Of a stretch of 6,505 nucleotides of DNA, positions 1-5,832 are shown piece by piece. The number at the start of each line of letters is the position of its first letter. The stretch's first letter is position 1. The position numbers and the translations under genes were made by a program. The DNA is from Methanothrix sp. (lineage in GTDB: Archaea; Halobacteriota; Methanosarcinia; Methanotrichales; Methanotrichaceae), in contig JAABPZ010000085.1 of the NCBI GenBank assembly GCA_011391755.1, forward strand, positions 1 to 6,505, written 5' to 3'. The notes beneath the pieces were generated by a model, which was given only the letters and a program-made list of their open reading frames with translations, made no database searches and was not told the origin of the DNA.

Positions 1-2392
1 CATTAGGAATCTTCGCAATTACATGCAATGTTTGTTTGCGTTGGTCCTCCGATCGGTAATTATCGAACTTTGGCAAAAGCCAATATGCGATCACAGCTAC
101 CGCTGTTGCTCCGTCTGGATATGGCATTTGCCAATTCACGGAACGGCTCCAATCCTCGATCAATCCCAAGAGAAGCAGGTAATCCCCCGATTCAAATTCA
201 TCGAGGTGGTCTGCCACCAGTCTCAACACCCACCCCCAAGCAGGACCATCAGGGACGTTGAACAATGAACCGTGGTTTATCGACTTCGGCAGCCATGTAG
301 GCATGGTCACACACGCGACCCGAAGGAGATGAATCACTCGCATGAGGATATTCTTATTATTAGCTAATAGTTCAGTGATATGTCTCTCCAGAAATTCAAC
401 TGCTGATGGTGCTTTTAGTATAGAGACGAGTGTGTCATCCCGAAATTGAGAAGGTGTCCCTACTTCGATGACTGCTGCTTGGAAGATCCGATCCGCAGCA
501 CCAGGTTCACGCTCTAGGAGTTCAGCCACCCATTTCCGGTAAGCTCGACGCAGAGCGGGATGCGTACCAATTATGGCGGAAAGTTCGCTTAAGGACCCAT
601 AATGGGTAACACTCTGCTCCTCAATCCAGTGCAAGATTGCCCAATCTTCAAGAACATCATGAGCAGGAGCTACTAGTACTGCGCTTTGCTCTTGGGACAC
701 TATAAGAGAGTCGTGTCGCAGGGCATCCACGACGGCAGGATCTAAGTCGTTGCAAGAGATGTAGACAGTGAGTTCTCTCGCCCGACGCAATGCAATTTGC
801 ACAAAGACTTCCTCGCGGCGGCGAGGCATTCCACCAGCAAGGTGGTGCTCAGCACGTATGATCTGCTTCCAGAAGAGCGCTCGAAATTCCCGCTCGCTTT
901 CAGGTAATGGCCGATCGGCTGACCATGAGATACTCAAAGCCTTTTCGAGAATGTACGGATTGCTTAAAACCCGGCGCAACGCTGGATTGCTGAGCGGAAA
1001 ATTAAGCTCTGGATGGGCAACTTTTACCTCCTCCAACTCGTCATCATTTAACTGAGGAACAGTAACGACGGAGTGTTCGATGTTTGCGGCATCGAGGAAG
1101 CATGCTCTCACAAGGTCGGTCGAATAGTCTCTAGATGTCAAGACTATATGTAGGGTCTTGTCATTTACAGCAAGAGTCAGGAGATCGGTGAAAGCATCGC
1201 GGGTCGATTTTTCGAGAAGACGCTCTACACTCTCAATCAGCAGAAGCTTCCGATCCTGGCCAGCCAGAATGGCACCCAGCGTCACTGCATTCACTGGAAT
1301 CTGGTTGCTTTGCAGCGTTGCGTTGAAATGAGACTGCGCAAATTCCTCTGCGCGAAAGCTGAATGCAAAATAGTCGGCTGATAGTATGGAGATGACGTCC
1401 TTGGCGACATTAGACTTTCCGCAGCCCGCTGGACCTGAGAGCAGTACCACCTGACTTGACTCTAGTTCATTGATTACCTGCTGGACGAGAACATCACGCC
1501 GCAAGTGTAGATCGCCAATTGTTGATCGAATTCCACTTAGGATTAGCTCGGAGTGTTCATGGAGAGCTCGCAACGCACGCTGTTCTGTACCCCCAAAGAG
1601 CGTGTGGCGTTGTAGCAGTACCTGGGGCAGATCTTCACGCCGAAAACCTTCGGCATGTGGCATCCCATTGCCGACTATGGCAAGCAGTGCATCCCACGAG
1701 TTCTGTGCAACATCAATTGCGTTTGGTTCGCCCGTTGTATGTGCAAGAAGTGTCTTGATCGCGGCTTCCGTCTGCCCGGTAGCACTGTTCAGGTCCAAGC
1801 TCAAGACATGTAAGACGCGGAGAAACGGCCAAATATCTGCAACCGTCACATCTCTTCCCTCAACCTCACTGACAATGAGACGAATCTCATCACAGTAGGA
1901 GACGGCTTTGCTGCTAAGGAATCCAGCACCCCCCAATCGATGCTCGAAATCGGTGCTATCACGCGCTGCACGGGAGCAGTCTAGCAGTCCAGAGAAGTAT
2001 TCGAGTAGTGTGTTTGTGCCTCGTAGGGTGATAAGTGCCAAACGATCAGTCGCAGGCGAAAACAAGCCTGCATTGTGGAAATCCTGCCAAAAAGCCTGCA
2101 CAGTCTTCCTGCAATCCTTATCTGTCGCGCTGACTGTGAACGTCCGCTTCACTTGTCCAGCGAGCTTCCGTTGTTCTCCCGAGCCGCTCTCACCGATTAT
2201 CAGGAAATCATCTGTTTTCCAGAAGATATGAGATGTTTGCAGTTTGACTTCAACTACCATGCAGTCGCGCAGGATCGGTGGAATTCCTCTGACGAGGAGA
2301 TGTGCAAGCCAATAGGCCACAACATGCTGCTCGAAGAACGTTCCCGCTCCACCCGTTGAGGCTGGACTTGATACCCTTCTATCACTCCTCAT
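1..2392 (-). CDS. Large STAND/NACHT-like ATPase with N-terminal PD-(D/E)xK-type nuclease domain, probable antiphage defence protein (3' end missing)
   Basis: The frame is open for 797 codons from the ATG at 2392 to the window edge, so the C-terminus is not seen. An in-frame TAG lies four codons upstream and no other start codon lies between, which fixes this as the earliest start; the Shine-Dalgarno is weak. Residues about 15-190 look like a restriction-type nuclease: FFEQHVVAYWLAHLL (E21), then TDDFLI (D61/D62), then GQVKR (Q80, K82), the QxK variant of PD-(D/E)xK seen in Mrr and Cap4/DUF4297-like enzymes. Walker A is GPAGCGKS at 320-327, Walker B LLLIESVE at about 383-390, and the sensor-1-like strand HIVLTSRD at 415-422. 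NPYILEKAL (478-486) and AHDVLEDWA (577-585) match the helical and winged-helix region that follows STAND ATPase cores. The family role (inference) is to sense a foreign protein through the C-terminus, oligomerise with ATP and activate the nuclease. Domain calls are from motifs only; the subfamily is unknown. Confidence 0.87.
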   Translation of the reverse strand, partial: MRSDRRVSSPASTGGAGTFFEQHVVAYWLAHLLVRGIPPILRDCMVVEVKLQTSHIFWKTDDFLIIGESGSGEQRKLAGQVKRTFTVSATDKDCRKTVQAFWQDFHNAGLFSPATDRLALITLRGTNTLLEYFSGLLDCSRAARDSTDFEHRLGGAGFLSSKAVSYCDEIRLIVSEVEGRDVTVADIWPFLRVLHVLSLDLNSATGQTEAAIKTLLAHTTGEPNAIDVAQNSWDALLAIVGNGMPHAEGFRREDLPQVLLQRHTLFGGTEQRALRALHEHSELILSGIRSTIGDLHLRRDVLVQQVINELESSQVVLLSGPAGCGKSNVAKDVISILSADYFAFSFRAEEFAQSHFNATLQSNQIPVNAVTLGAILAGQDRKLLLIESVERLLEKSTRDAFTDLLTLAVNDKTLHIVLTSRDYSTDLVRACFLDAANIEHSVVTVPQLNDDELEEVKVAHPELNFPLSNPALRRVLSNPYILEKALSISWSADRPLPESEREFRALFWKQIIRAEHHLAGGMPRRREEVFVQIALRRARELTVYISCNDLDPAVVDALRHDSLIVSQEQSAVLVAPAHDVLEDWAILHWIEEQSVTHYGSLSELSAIIGTHPALRRAYRKWVAELLEREPGAADRIFQAAVIEVGTPSQFRDDTLVSILKAPSAVEFLERHITELLANNKNILMRVIHLLRVACVTMPTWLPKSINHGSLFNVPDGPAWGWVLRLVADHLDEFESGDYLLLLGLIEDWSRSVNWQMPYPDGATAVAVIAYWLLPKFDNYRSEDQRKQTLHVIAKIPN

Positions 2393-2480
2393 GCGGACAT
2401 CCTACCATTTCAAGATCCCACTCTTCCGGCAGTTTTTTTGATCGCACAATATGAGGATCTATTCGTCTTATGTGGTACAT
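2382..2480 (-). CDS. Possible 32-residue leader or small protein overlapping the start of the STAND gene
   Basis: ATG at 2480, TGA at 2384-2382, ending 11 bp inside the STAND gene in another frame. A Shine-Dalgarno-like GAGG (2490-2487) sits six bases before the ATG, and a TATA-like box lies about 34 bp upstream. The product begins MYHIRRIDPHIVRSKK and ends EMVGCPHEE; it is polar and mixed in charge, with no signal peptide or membrane segment. An in-frame ATG at 2492 would add four residues, but the stronger ribosome site supports 2480. I do not recognise a family. It could be a small partner protein, a leader peptide coupling translation to the STAND gene, the tail of a decayed gene, or chance. 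The overlap favours coupling because the STAND start has only a weak site of its own. Confidence 0.35.
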   Translation of the reverse strand: MYHIRRIDPHIVRSKKLPEEWDLEMVGCPHEE

Positions 2481-2492
2481 GAATATCCTCAT
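2451..2492 (-). promoter_or_regulatory. Inverted repeat/hairpin covering the ribosome site of the small ORF
   Basis: On the minus strand ATGAGGAT (2492-2485) pairs perfectly with ATCCTCAT (2458-2451), and the next four bases ATTC (2484-2481) pair with GAAT after a two-base bulge. This gives a 12-bp stem with a 16-base loop that contains the ATG at 2480. The 5' arm contains the GAGG thought to bind the ribosome, so folding could block translation. As DNA it could also be an operator. If transcription starts near 2488 the 5' arm would be shortened, weakening the RNA explanation. Confidence 0.45.
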
Positions 2493-2510
2493 TCTATACC
2501 CAATTGCTTA

Positions 2511-2519
2511 CTTATAATC
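2511..2519 (-). promoter_or_regulatory. Candidate archaeal TATA box for the small ORF and STAND gene
   Basis: On the minus strand the sequence reads GATTATAAG after a purine-rich GGGGA that could act as a BRE. Its centre, near 2514, would place transcription start near 2488, just before the ATG at 2480 and about 95 bp before the STAND ATG. It is the best box seen between 2393 and 2560, but such short AT-rich strings are common. Confidence 0.4.
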
Positions 2520-2599
2520 TCCCCATGGTCGCCTTAGGCTTGCCAGTACTTTGCCTTACATCATCACTTATTCCAGGAACCCCAAGGCACAAAGCCGCC

Positions 2600-2618
2600 C
2601 AAAATCTGGATGATTTTG
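2600..2618. repeat. Short perfect hairpin
   Basis: CAAAATC (2600-2606) and GATTTTG (2612-2618) form a perfect 7-bp stem around the 5-base loop TGGAT. No T-run follows on either strand, so it is not a classical terminator. Its role is unknown; it could be part of a dispersed intergenic element. Confidence 0.5.
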
Positions 2619-2643
2619 CCTTCCTTAGGGTAGGGTCGAGCCG

Positions 2644-2680
2644 CGCAGGGTGAGTTTTGGCCATCCAGCCCGACCCTGCG
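2644..2680. repeat. Inverted repeat CGCAGGGT/ACCCTGCG
   Basis: CGCAGGGT (2644-2651) and ACCCTGCG (2673-2680) are a perfect 8-bp inverted repeat separated by 21 bases. A second, overlapping small stem is possible between GACCC (2672-2676) and GGGTC (2684-2688). The two are mutually exclusive. No neighbouring gene explains them. Confidence 0.4.
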
Positions 2681-2809
2681 GACGGGTCAGGGAACATATG
2701 GGTATGACAGACAGGCAATTCTGGAATATCTCTATCAACAGTCGAAGGTCTTATTGCTCTTGTGCGCAAGAGTCTGGATTTCGGCCCTGCCCACCTTTTC
2801 ATTATTCCA

Positions 2810-3253
2810 TTACTCCACAATCGCCCTGAACACTCCCCGCCCGGCCATGCACGCGTGCTCGGCTACGCCCGGCAGTCCGCCAGTGTAGCCGCTGCTCGTA
2901 GTAATAACGCCGCAACTGGGGCTGCCCGCCACCCCCACGATGCAGAGGCTTGCGCCCTCTCGGGCCAGCATCTCTAAGAGGTCCGCGTACTCTTCGATCA
3001 GGGCGCGGCAGAATCGGCGAAACTGGGGCACATCAAGCTGATTTCGAGTAACGGCCCAGCGCTCCAGACCCAGGTAGAGCGCCTCCGGGCAAGGCAGCTG
3101 AACCGTGGGGCCCTCGAGCTGAAAAGGCAATGGTGCGAGCCCCTTCACTCGCGTCAGAGTGTTAAGCAGGCAGTGGGCGGCGACGGTGACCACCTTCTCT
3201 CCCTGGGCGGTGCCTTTATCCCTACTTTCTCCCGGTTTTGCGGTGTACGGCAT
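2810..3253 (-). CDS. TudS/DUF523-related putative Fe-S desulfidase
   Basis: A 147-residue protein resembling the TudS (thiouracil desulfidase)/DUF523 group, particularly the CD3072-like branch. TudS enzymes remove sulfur from thiolated bases using a [4Fe-4S] cluster held by three cysteines. Here the likely ligands are C28 in AHCLLN, C55 in QLPCPE and C114 in GSPSCG, each in the expected setting; C82 and C104 are extra. ERWAVTRNQLDVPQFRRFCR (64-83) is the central motif. The C-terminus (GRGVFRAIVE) ends where relatives end or slightly early, so the gene seems intact. The first 20 residues are charged and precede the first core strand (VVTVAAHC), so a start near residue 21 or 22 (GTG) is conceivable. 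No Shine-Dalgarno precedes the ATG at 3253, while TATA-like sequence lies 20-30 bp upstream, which suits a leaderless transcript. The substrate is unknown. Confidence 0.8.
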   Translation of the reverse strand: MPYTAKPGESRDKGTAQGEKVVTVAAHCLLNTLTRVKGLAPLPFQLEGPTVQLPCPEALYLGLERWAVTRNQLDVPQFRRFCRALIEEYADLLEMLAREGASLCIVGVAGSPSCGVITTSSGYTGGLPGVAEHACMAGRGVFRAIVE

Positions 3254-3266
3254 CTTATGTCAATAA

Positions 3267-3284
3267 TATTATAAACTTATAATA
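3267..3284. promoter_or_regulatory. AT-only palindrome between divergent genes: bidirectional TATA element and possible operator
   Basis: TATTATAA (3267-3274) and TTATAATA (3277-3284) are a perfect 8-bp inverted repeat with a two-base AC centre. The centre is about 22 bp from the ATG of the TudS-like gene (3253, minus) and about 24 bp from the ATG of the 47-residue ORF (3300, plus). Neither gene has a Shine-Dalgarno. Both can therefore use arms of this element as TATA boxes for leaderless or very short-leader mRNAs, and a dimeric repressor could bind the same site. AT-rich palindromes arise easily by chance. Confidence 0.5.
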
Positions 3285-3299
3285 ACTTAATGCTTTAGC

Positions 3300-3443
3300 A
3301 TGTCTACTACTATCCAGGTCAAAGATGATTGTTCAGAAGATGAATATCTTCAAAAAAAGGCAAAGCGCATGGATAGATCGCATTTCGGCAGTCTGCCCAA
3401 GCTTGAATCCTTTCGCAGGGAAGAGATTGACCGTTTTGATTGA
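3300..3443 (+). CDS. 47-residue antitoxin-like small protein or antitoxin remnant
   Basis: ATG at 3300, TGA at 3441-3443. It starts MSTTIQVKDD, close to the opening strand of many archaeal ribbon-helix-helix/VapB-like antitoxins (STTIQVK...). It ends FGSLPKLESFRREEIDRFD, like the toxin-binding tail of VapB-type antitoxins, where an FGS-P stretch is followed by an acidic end. The middle, where the DNA-binding helices would be, is too short, so this may be an internally deleted gene. No PIN-domain toxin or other partner follows: the next gene converges 8 bp away. There is no Shine-Dalgarno; a TATA-like CTTATAATA lies about 20 bp upstream. Family assignment is from resemblance only. Confidence 0.4.
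   Translation: MSTTIQVKDDCSEDEYLQKKAKRMDRSHFGSLPKLESFRREEIDRFD
3351..3360 (-). terminator. Candidate T-rich terminator for the fwd-purP operon
   Basis: The minus strand reads CCTTTTTTTG, a run of seven T about 95 bases beyond the last operon stop codon at 3452. Archaeal intrinsic termination often needs only a T-rich run without a hairpin. It lies inside the small plus-strand ORF, so the operon transcript would run antisense over that gene. Confidence 0.3.
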
Positions 3444-3451
3444 CGCTGACG

Positions 3452-3862
3452 TTATCTTCCTGAACAAATATGCTTGATATATTGATAGAACTTGATGCCG
3501 TCCATGTCGTCGTAGAAGATGATCTTCTCCGCCCGTTCCCCCGCCTTGATCTTTAGTGTGTTATTGTGAAACTCTTTCTCGTACGCTACGTCATCGATTA
3601 TATCCAGGGGCATGGTCTGCACGCTGTCCCAGGCGATGCCTGGGCGCACAAAGTGCACATTCTTGTCTGTGGTCACCAGATAGCCCAGTATCTTGTCCAA
3701 CATGCCCATCCTGGCGATGGCCAGCATCTGCTGGGATGCCCTGCTTTCCAGGATTGCCGGCGCGATCTGCACCAGCTTCTCGCCTGCTTTGGCCAGCTTC
3801 TTGGCCGTGCGGTTGAGCTTCTTGGGAACTTCTATTCCGCTCATTTCTATCGTATCAGTCAT
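3452..3862 (-). CDS. Small PH-domain-like protein coupled to purP
   Basis: A 136-residue protein. The start is the ATG at 3862, whose A is the last base of the purP stop (TAATG), so translation is probably coupled; no separate Shine-Dalgarno is seen. The frame stays open far upstream, but that part lies inside purP in another frame and looks non-coding. Residues 13-32 are rich in Lys and Ala and probably helical. Residues about 58-132 follow the pattern of YokE-like bacterial PH domains: YLVTTDKNVHFVRPG (a strand pair after a TDK turn), VQTMPLDIIDDVAYEKEF (the IPLDxIxxVxY-type signature), TLKIKAG, then a C-terminal helix DGIKFYQYIKHI. Such domains bind proteins or membranes but have no fixed function. 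It has no signal peptide or membrane segment. The domain call is fairly good; its role with PurP or Fwd is unknown. Confidence 0.72.
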   Translation of the reverse strand: MTDTIEMSGIEVPKKLNRTAKKLAKAGEKLVQIAPAILESRASQQMLAIARMGMLDKILGYLVTTDKNVHFVRPGIAWDSVQTMPLDIIDDVAYEKEFHNNTLKIKAGERAEKIIFYDDMDGIKFYQYIKHICSGR

Positions 3863-5004
3863 TAAGTCACTATCTTTTCCAGGCAGTCGTTCTCCAGGGC
3901 TATGCGCACCTCGCGCGCCAGCCTGCGTCCCGTGGACATGTTGGTGCGCCAGAGGGCATTTCCGTAGGGGTGCCCGACGGCCATGTGCACATTGGTGCCG
4001 CCGCCGATACGAGGAGCGACGTCGTAGATGTAGAAGTTGAGGTCCTTGTCCACACAGGTCTGCAGACAGAATGGGCCAATGATGCCGGGAGAATAGTACT
4101 CCTGCGTCGCTTCCACATACTTCTCGGCCAGCACGAAGGCCTTCTCCAAAAGCGACTCGCGTAGCGTTGCCGAGTTGTGGCCGCATACGGTGTACTCGGG
4201 ATTGATCTGCGAATCGTTAAGGGTGAGCTGCTGGGGTGCGGGCAGTCGGCAGTGCCCGTCTAAAGATGTTTCGAAGCGCCAGTCTATGCCGATCAGCTCG
4301 ATTGCCTTGCTGATGGGAGAGTAAAAGAAGTCCAAATTAAAAACGGGCCCTATGATGTAGCGCTCAATTCTGGCCAGCTCAATTCCGTCCTGATCGATCA
4401 CATTCTGGCGCAAAAGGGTATCGGCCTTCTGGCAGTACTCCTCGTAGGAGGCAGCTGTGAAAAATCCCCTCTCCAGGGTTTTTACGGCATGAGGCAGCTT
4501 GACCATTACCAACTCTTTGATATCCTCAGCCTCGATTGGCACGGGATAAGGCAGCCCCGCCTTCTCTAGTATCCAGTAATAATCCATCTTGTCGCCGCGC
4601 TCCTCAGAACGAAGCAAGTTTCGCGAGCCCAGGAGAGGCACCTGGAACTGATCCTCCACGGCATCAATGCCGCAGTAAGAGGTAAACGACCGGTTGGGCA
4701 CGAAAAGAGTGTTCTTCTCCTTGAGAATATCCTGGTTCTCCGGCTCTAAAATCTGCGAAAACTTCTTGAGCATCATGACCTCGTCGATCATGCCGTTTAC
4801 AATCCTGCCCGATTTGTCCCGGTTGGCGCGGAAGTACTTGACATAAGGCTTCTCTCGCCCCTCCTGGCACACCGCCAGCGTCCTGAAATTCTCCTCTACT
4901 GCGCCGTCTGCCGTATCCAGGGCAGAATGGGATGCAATCATCCCGATTCGCAGATCATCGAGGTCGTATCCCCTCAAGACCTCTAAAACCTTACTGCGAT
5001 CCAT
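3862..5004 (-). CDS. purP: PurP-family formate ligase (ATP-grasp; FAICAR synthetase paralogue)
   Basis: A 380-residue protein matching archaeal PurP from end to end. Classical PurP uses ATP and formate to formylate AICAR to FAICAR in purine synthesis. Seen here: IASHSALD (23-30) in the N-terminal substrate domain, PNRSFTSYCG (103-112), MVKLP entering the ATP-grasp core, GIIGPFCLQ (307-315) and APRIGGGTN (330-338), the metal/ATP end motif. Start: an upstream in-frame TTG at 5022 exists, but the ATG at 5004 has GAGGTG ten bases before it and matches where relatives begin. Oddity: where the M. jannaschii enzyme, as I recall it, has the glycine-rich PGARGGRGYF, this protein has PHAVKTLERGFF (171-182). 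Methanogens often carry a second PurP-like gene of unsettled function, and this is likely one. It lies 57 bp after fwdC in the same operon. Confidence 0.85.
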   Translation of the reverse strand: MDRSKVLEVLRGYDLDDLRIGMIASHSALDTADGAVEENFRTLAVCQEGREKPYVKYFRANRDKSGRIVNGMIDEVMMLKKFSQILEPENQDILKEKNTLFVPNRSFTSYCGIDAVEDQFQVPLLGSRNLLRSEERGDKMDYYWILEKAGLPYPVPIEAEDIKELVMVKLPHAVKTLERGFFTAASYEEYCQKADTLLRQNVIDQDGIELARIERYIIGPVFNLDFFYSPISKAIELIGIDWRFETSLDGHCRLPAPQQLTLNDSQINPEYTVCGHNSATLRESLLEKAFVLAEKYVEATQEYYSPGIIGPFCLQTCVDKDLNFYIYDVAPRIGGGTNVHMAVGHPYGNALWRTNMSTGRRLAREVRIALENDCLEKIVT

Positions 5005-5014
5005 CAAGTCAGAG

Positions 5015-5020
5015 CACCTC
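5015..5020 (-). promoter_or_regulatory. Ribosome binding site that sets the purP start at 5004
   Basis: The minus strand reads GAGGTG, fully complementary to the CACCTC end of archaeal 16S rRNA, ten bases before the ATG at 5004. It overlaps the codons that a TTG start at 5022 would use, so it argues for the shorter protein. Confidence 0.75.
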
Positions 5021-5061
5021 AAAATAATTGCCTTGTTCTCTCATATTTCCATCCCGATTTA

Positions 5062-5832
5062 TCAAGATGACCCCATGCCCACCAGAAGCTCGCCTTTGCC
5101 GCTATCTACCAGGTCACCTGCATACTTTTGGAAGGCCTGGCCATCAACCTCTACGATTTCGGTCTTCAGGAAGCTGGGCAGAACCTTGGCCTCTCCTTTT
5201 ACGGTTATAGTTCCTTTGCTCATCTCTGCGCCGGGCAGATAGGTGCTGCCTCCGATGAAGATGGTGCCGCCCTGATTGGCAGCTCCGGCAAAGTCGCCCG
5301 CATCCCCAAGGATGCGAATGCTGCCCCCACAAAGATGCTCGCCCAGGTATGCTCCTGCATTGCCTTTTACCTCTATCTCTCCGCCGCGCATGCCGCACTT
5401 CTCGCCCCGGTATCCGCCGCCCAGGTAGTTTCCGGCATTTCCCATGACGACGACTTTTCCCCCGCGCATCTCCCTGGCCAGCCAGTCGTCGGCATGGCCG
5501 GCAATGCTCAAAAGGCCGCCTTTCATATTATTTCCGGCGTGCATCCCCACATTTCCCTGCACCTCGACCACACCGGCGGTCATGCTTTCTCCTATTCTCT
5601 TTACCTGAGCGAAATCGCCCACCAGCTTGATAGTCGTCTCCTCGGCAGTGGCCGGCGCATCATCGCCCTCTACTGTAAAGAGATCTGATAGCCTCTTTTG
5701 CCTATTACCCTGCCAGACGACCAGACTATTTATCTGGCTCAAGGTGAGGGGGGCAAATTTGTCGGTAGATATGTTTTCCGCTTCTACGGATATTCGGAAT
5801 GCGTTCTTTGGTGCGACGGTGATGTTTCTCAT
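5062..5832 (-). CDS. fwdC: Formylmethanofuran dehydrogenase subunit C
   Basis: A complete 256-residue FwdC/FmdC, a structural subunit of the complex that fixes CO2 as formylmethanofuran at the first step of methanogenesis, or oxidises it in methyl-group oxidation. Residues about 70-215 are a right-handed beta-helix of GXGXG-type repeats, like the C-terminal domain of glutamate synthase: VQGNVGMHAGNNMKGG (91-106), IAGHADDWLAREMRGG (110-125), MGNAGNYLGGGYRGEKCG (130-147), VKGNAGAYLGEHLCGG (155-170), LGDAGDFAGAANQGG (175-189). Length is normal. The ATG follows the fwdA stop directly and its Shine-Dalgarno lies in the last fwdA codons. It ends with tandem stops TGA TAA. Whether this is the tungsten (Fwd) or molybdenum (Fmd) isoenzyme cannot be told from this subunit. 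Confidence 0.96.
   Translation of the reverse strand: MRNITVAPKNAFRISVEAENISTDKFAPLTLSQINSLVVWQGNRQKRLSDLFTVEGDDAPATAEETTIKLVGDFAQVKRIGESMTAGVVEVQGNVGMHAGNNMKGGLLSIAGHADDWLAREMRGGKVVVMGNAGNYLGGGYRGEKCGMRGGEIEVKGNAGAYLGEHLCGGSIRILGDAGDFAGAANQGGTIFIGGSTYLPGAEMSKGTITVKGEAKVLPSFLKTEIVEVDGQAFQKYAGDLVDSGKGELLVGMGSS

Larger units (their letters stand above)
2493..2809. other. Intergenic stretch with inverted repeats and no convincing gene
   Basis: About 317 bp between the TudS-like gene and the small ORF/STAND unit. The left end holds the candidate TATA box. The rest is GC-richer and has several short inverted and repeated strings (gggtcgagc/gggtcgggc, CCTAAGG twice). A minus-strand frame of 102 codons spans 2512-2820 but lacks a ribosome site, overlaps the TudS stop, and its product shows no recognisable domain, so I treat it as non-coding. 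The composition resembles a dispersed repeat, but that cannot be judged from one copy. Confidence 0.5.

Noticed and set aside
768..2359. Several plus-strand frames of 70-145 codons (for example 768-1055, 1470-1898, 1908-2231)
   Set aside because: They lie antisense to the continuous 797-codon STAND frame, their products are rich in Ser, Arg and Cys without domain patterns, and they lack ribosome sites.
2433..2439. Run of seven T on the plus strand as a terminator
   Set aside because: No plus-strand gene ends nearby. On the minus strand it encodes lysines of the small ORF.
2512..2820. Minus-strand 102-codon frame after the TudS-like gene
   Set aside because: It overlaps the TudS stop, has no Shine-Dalgarno, covers repeat-rich sequence, and its product shows no recognisable motif. 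A dispersed repeat seems likelier.
3556..4164. Plus-strand frames opposite purP and the PH gene
   Set aside because: They are antisense to two well-supported genes and have no ribosome sites or domain content.
3863..4186. N-terminal extension of the PH-like protein to 4186
   Set aside because: The extra 108 codons lie inside purP in another frame and look like shadow translation. The ATG at 3862 overlapping the purP stop is the natural start.
5005..5022. TTG start at 5022 for purP
   Set aside because: It overlaps the GAGGTG ribosome site that serves the ATG at 5004, and relatives begin at about the later methionine.
5128..5688. Plus-strand 186-codon frame opposite fwdC
   Set aside because: It is the reverse complement of the glycine-repeat region of fwdC; repeated GGN/GCN codons keep the antisense frame open by chance.
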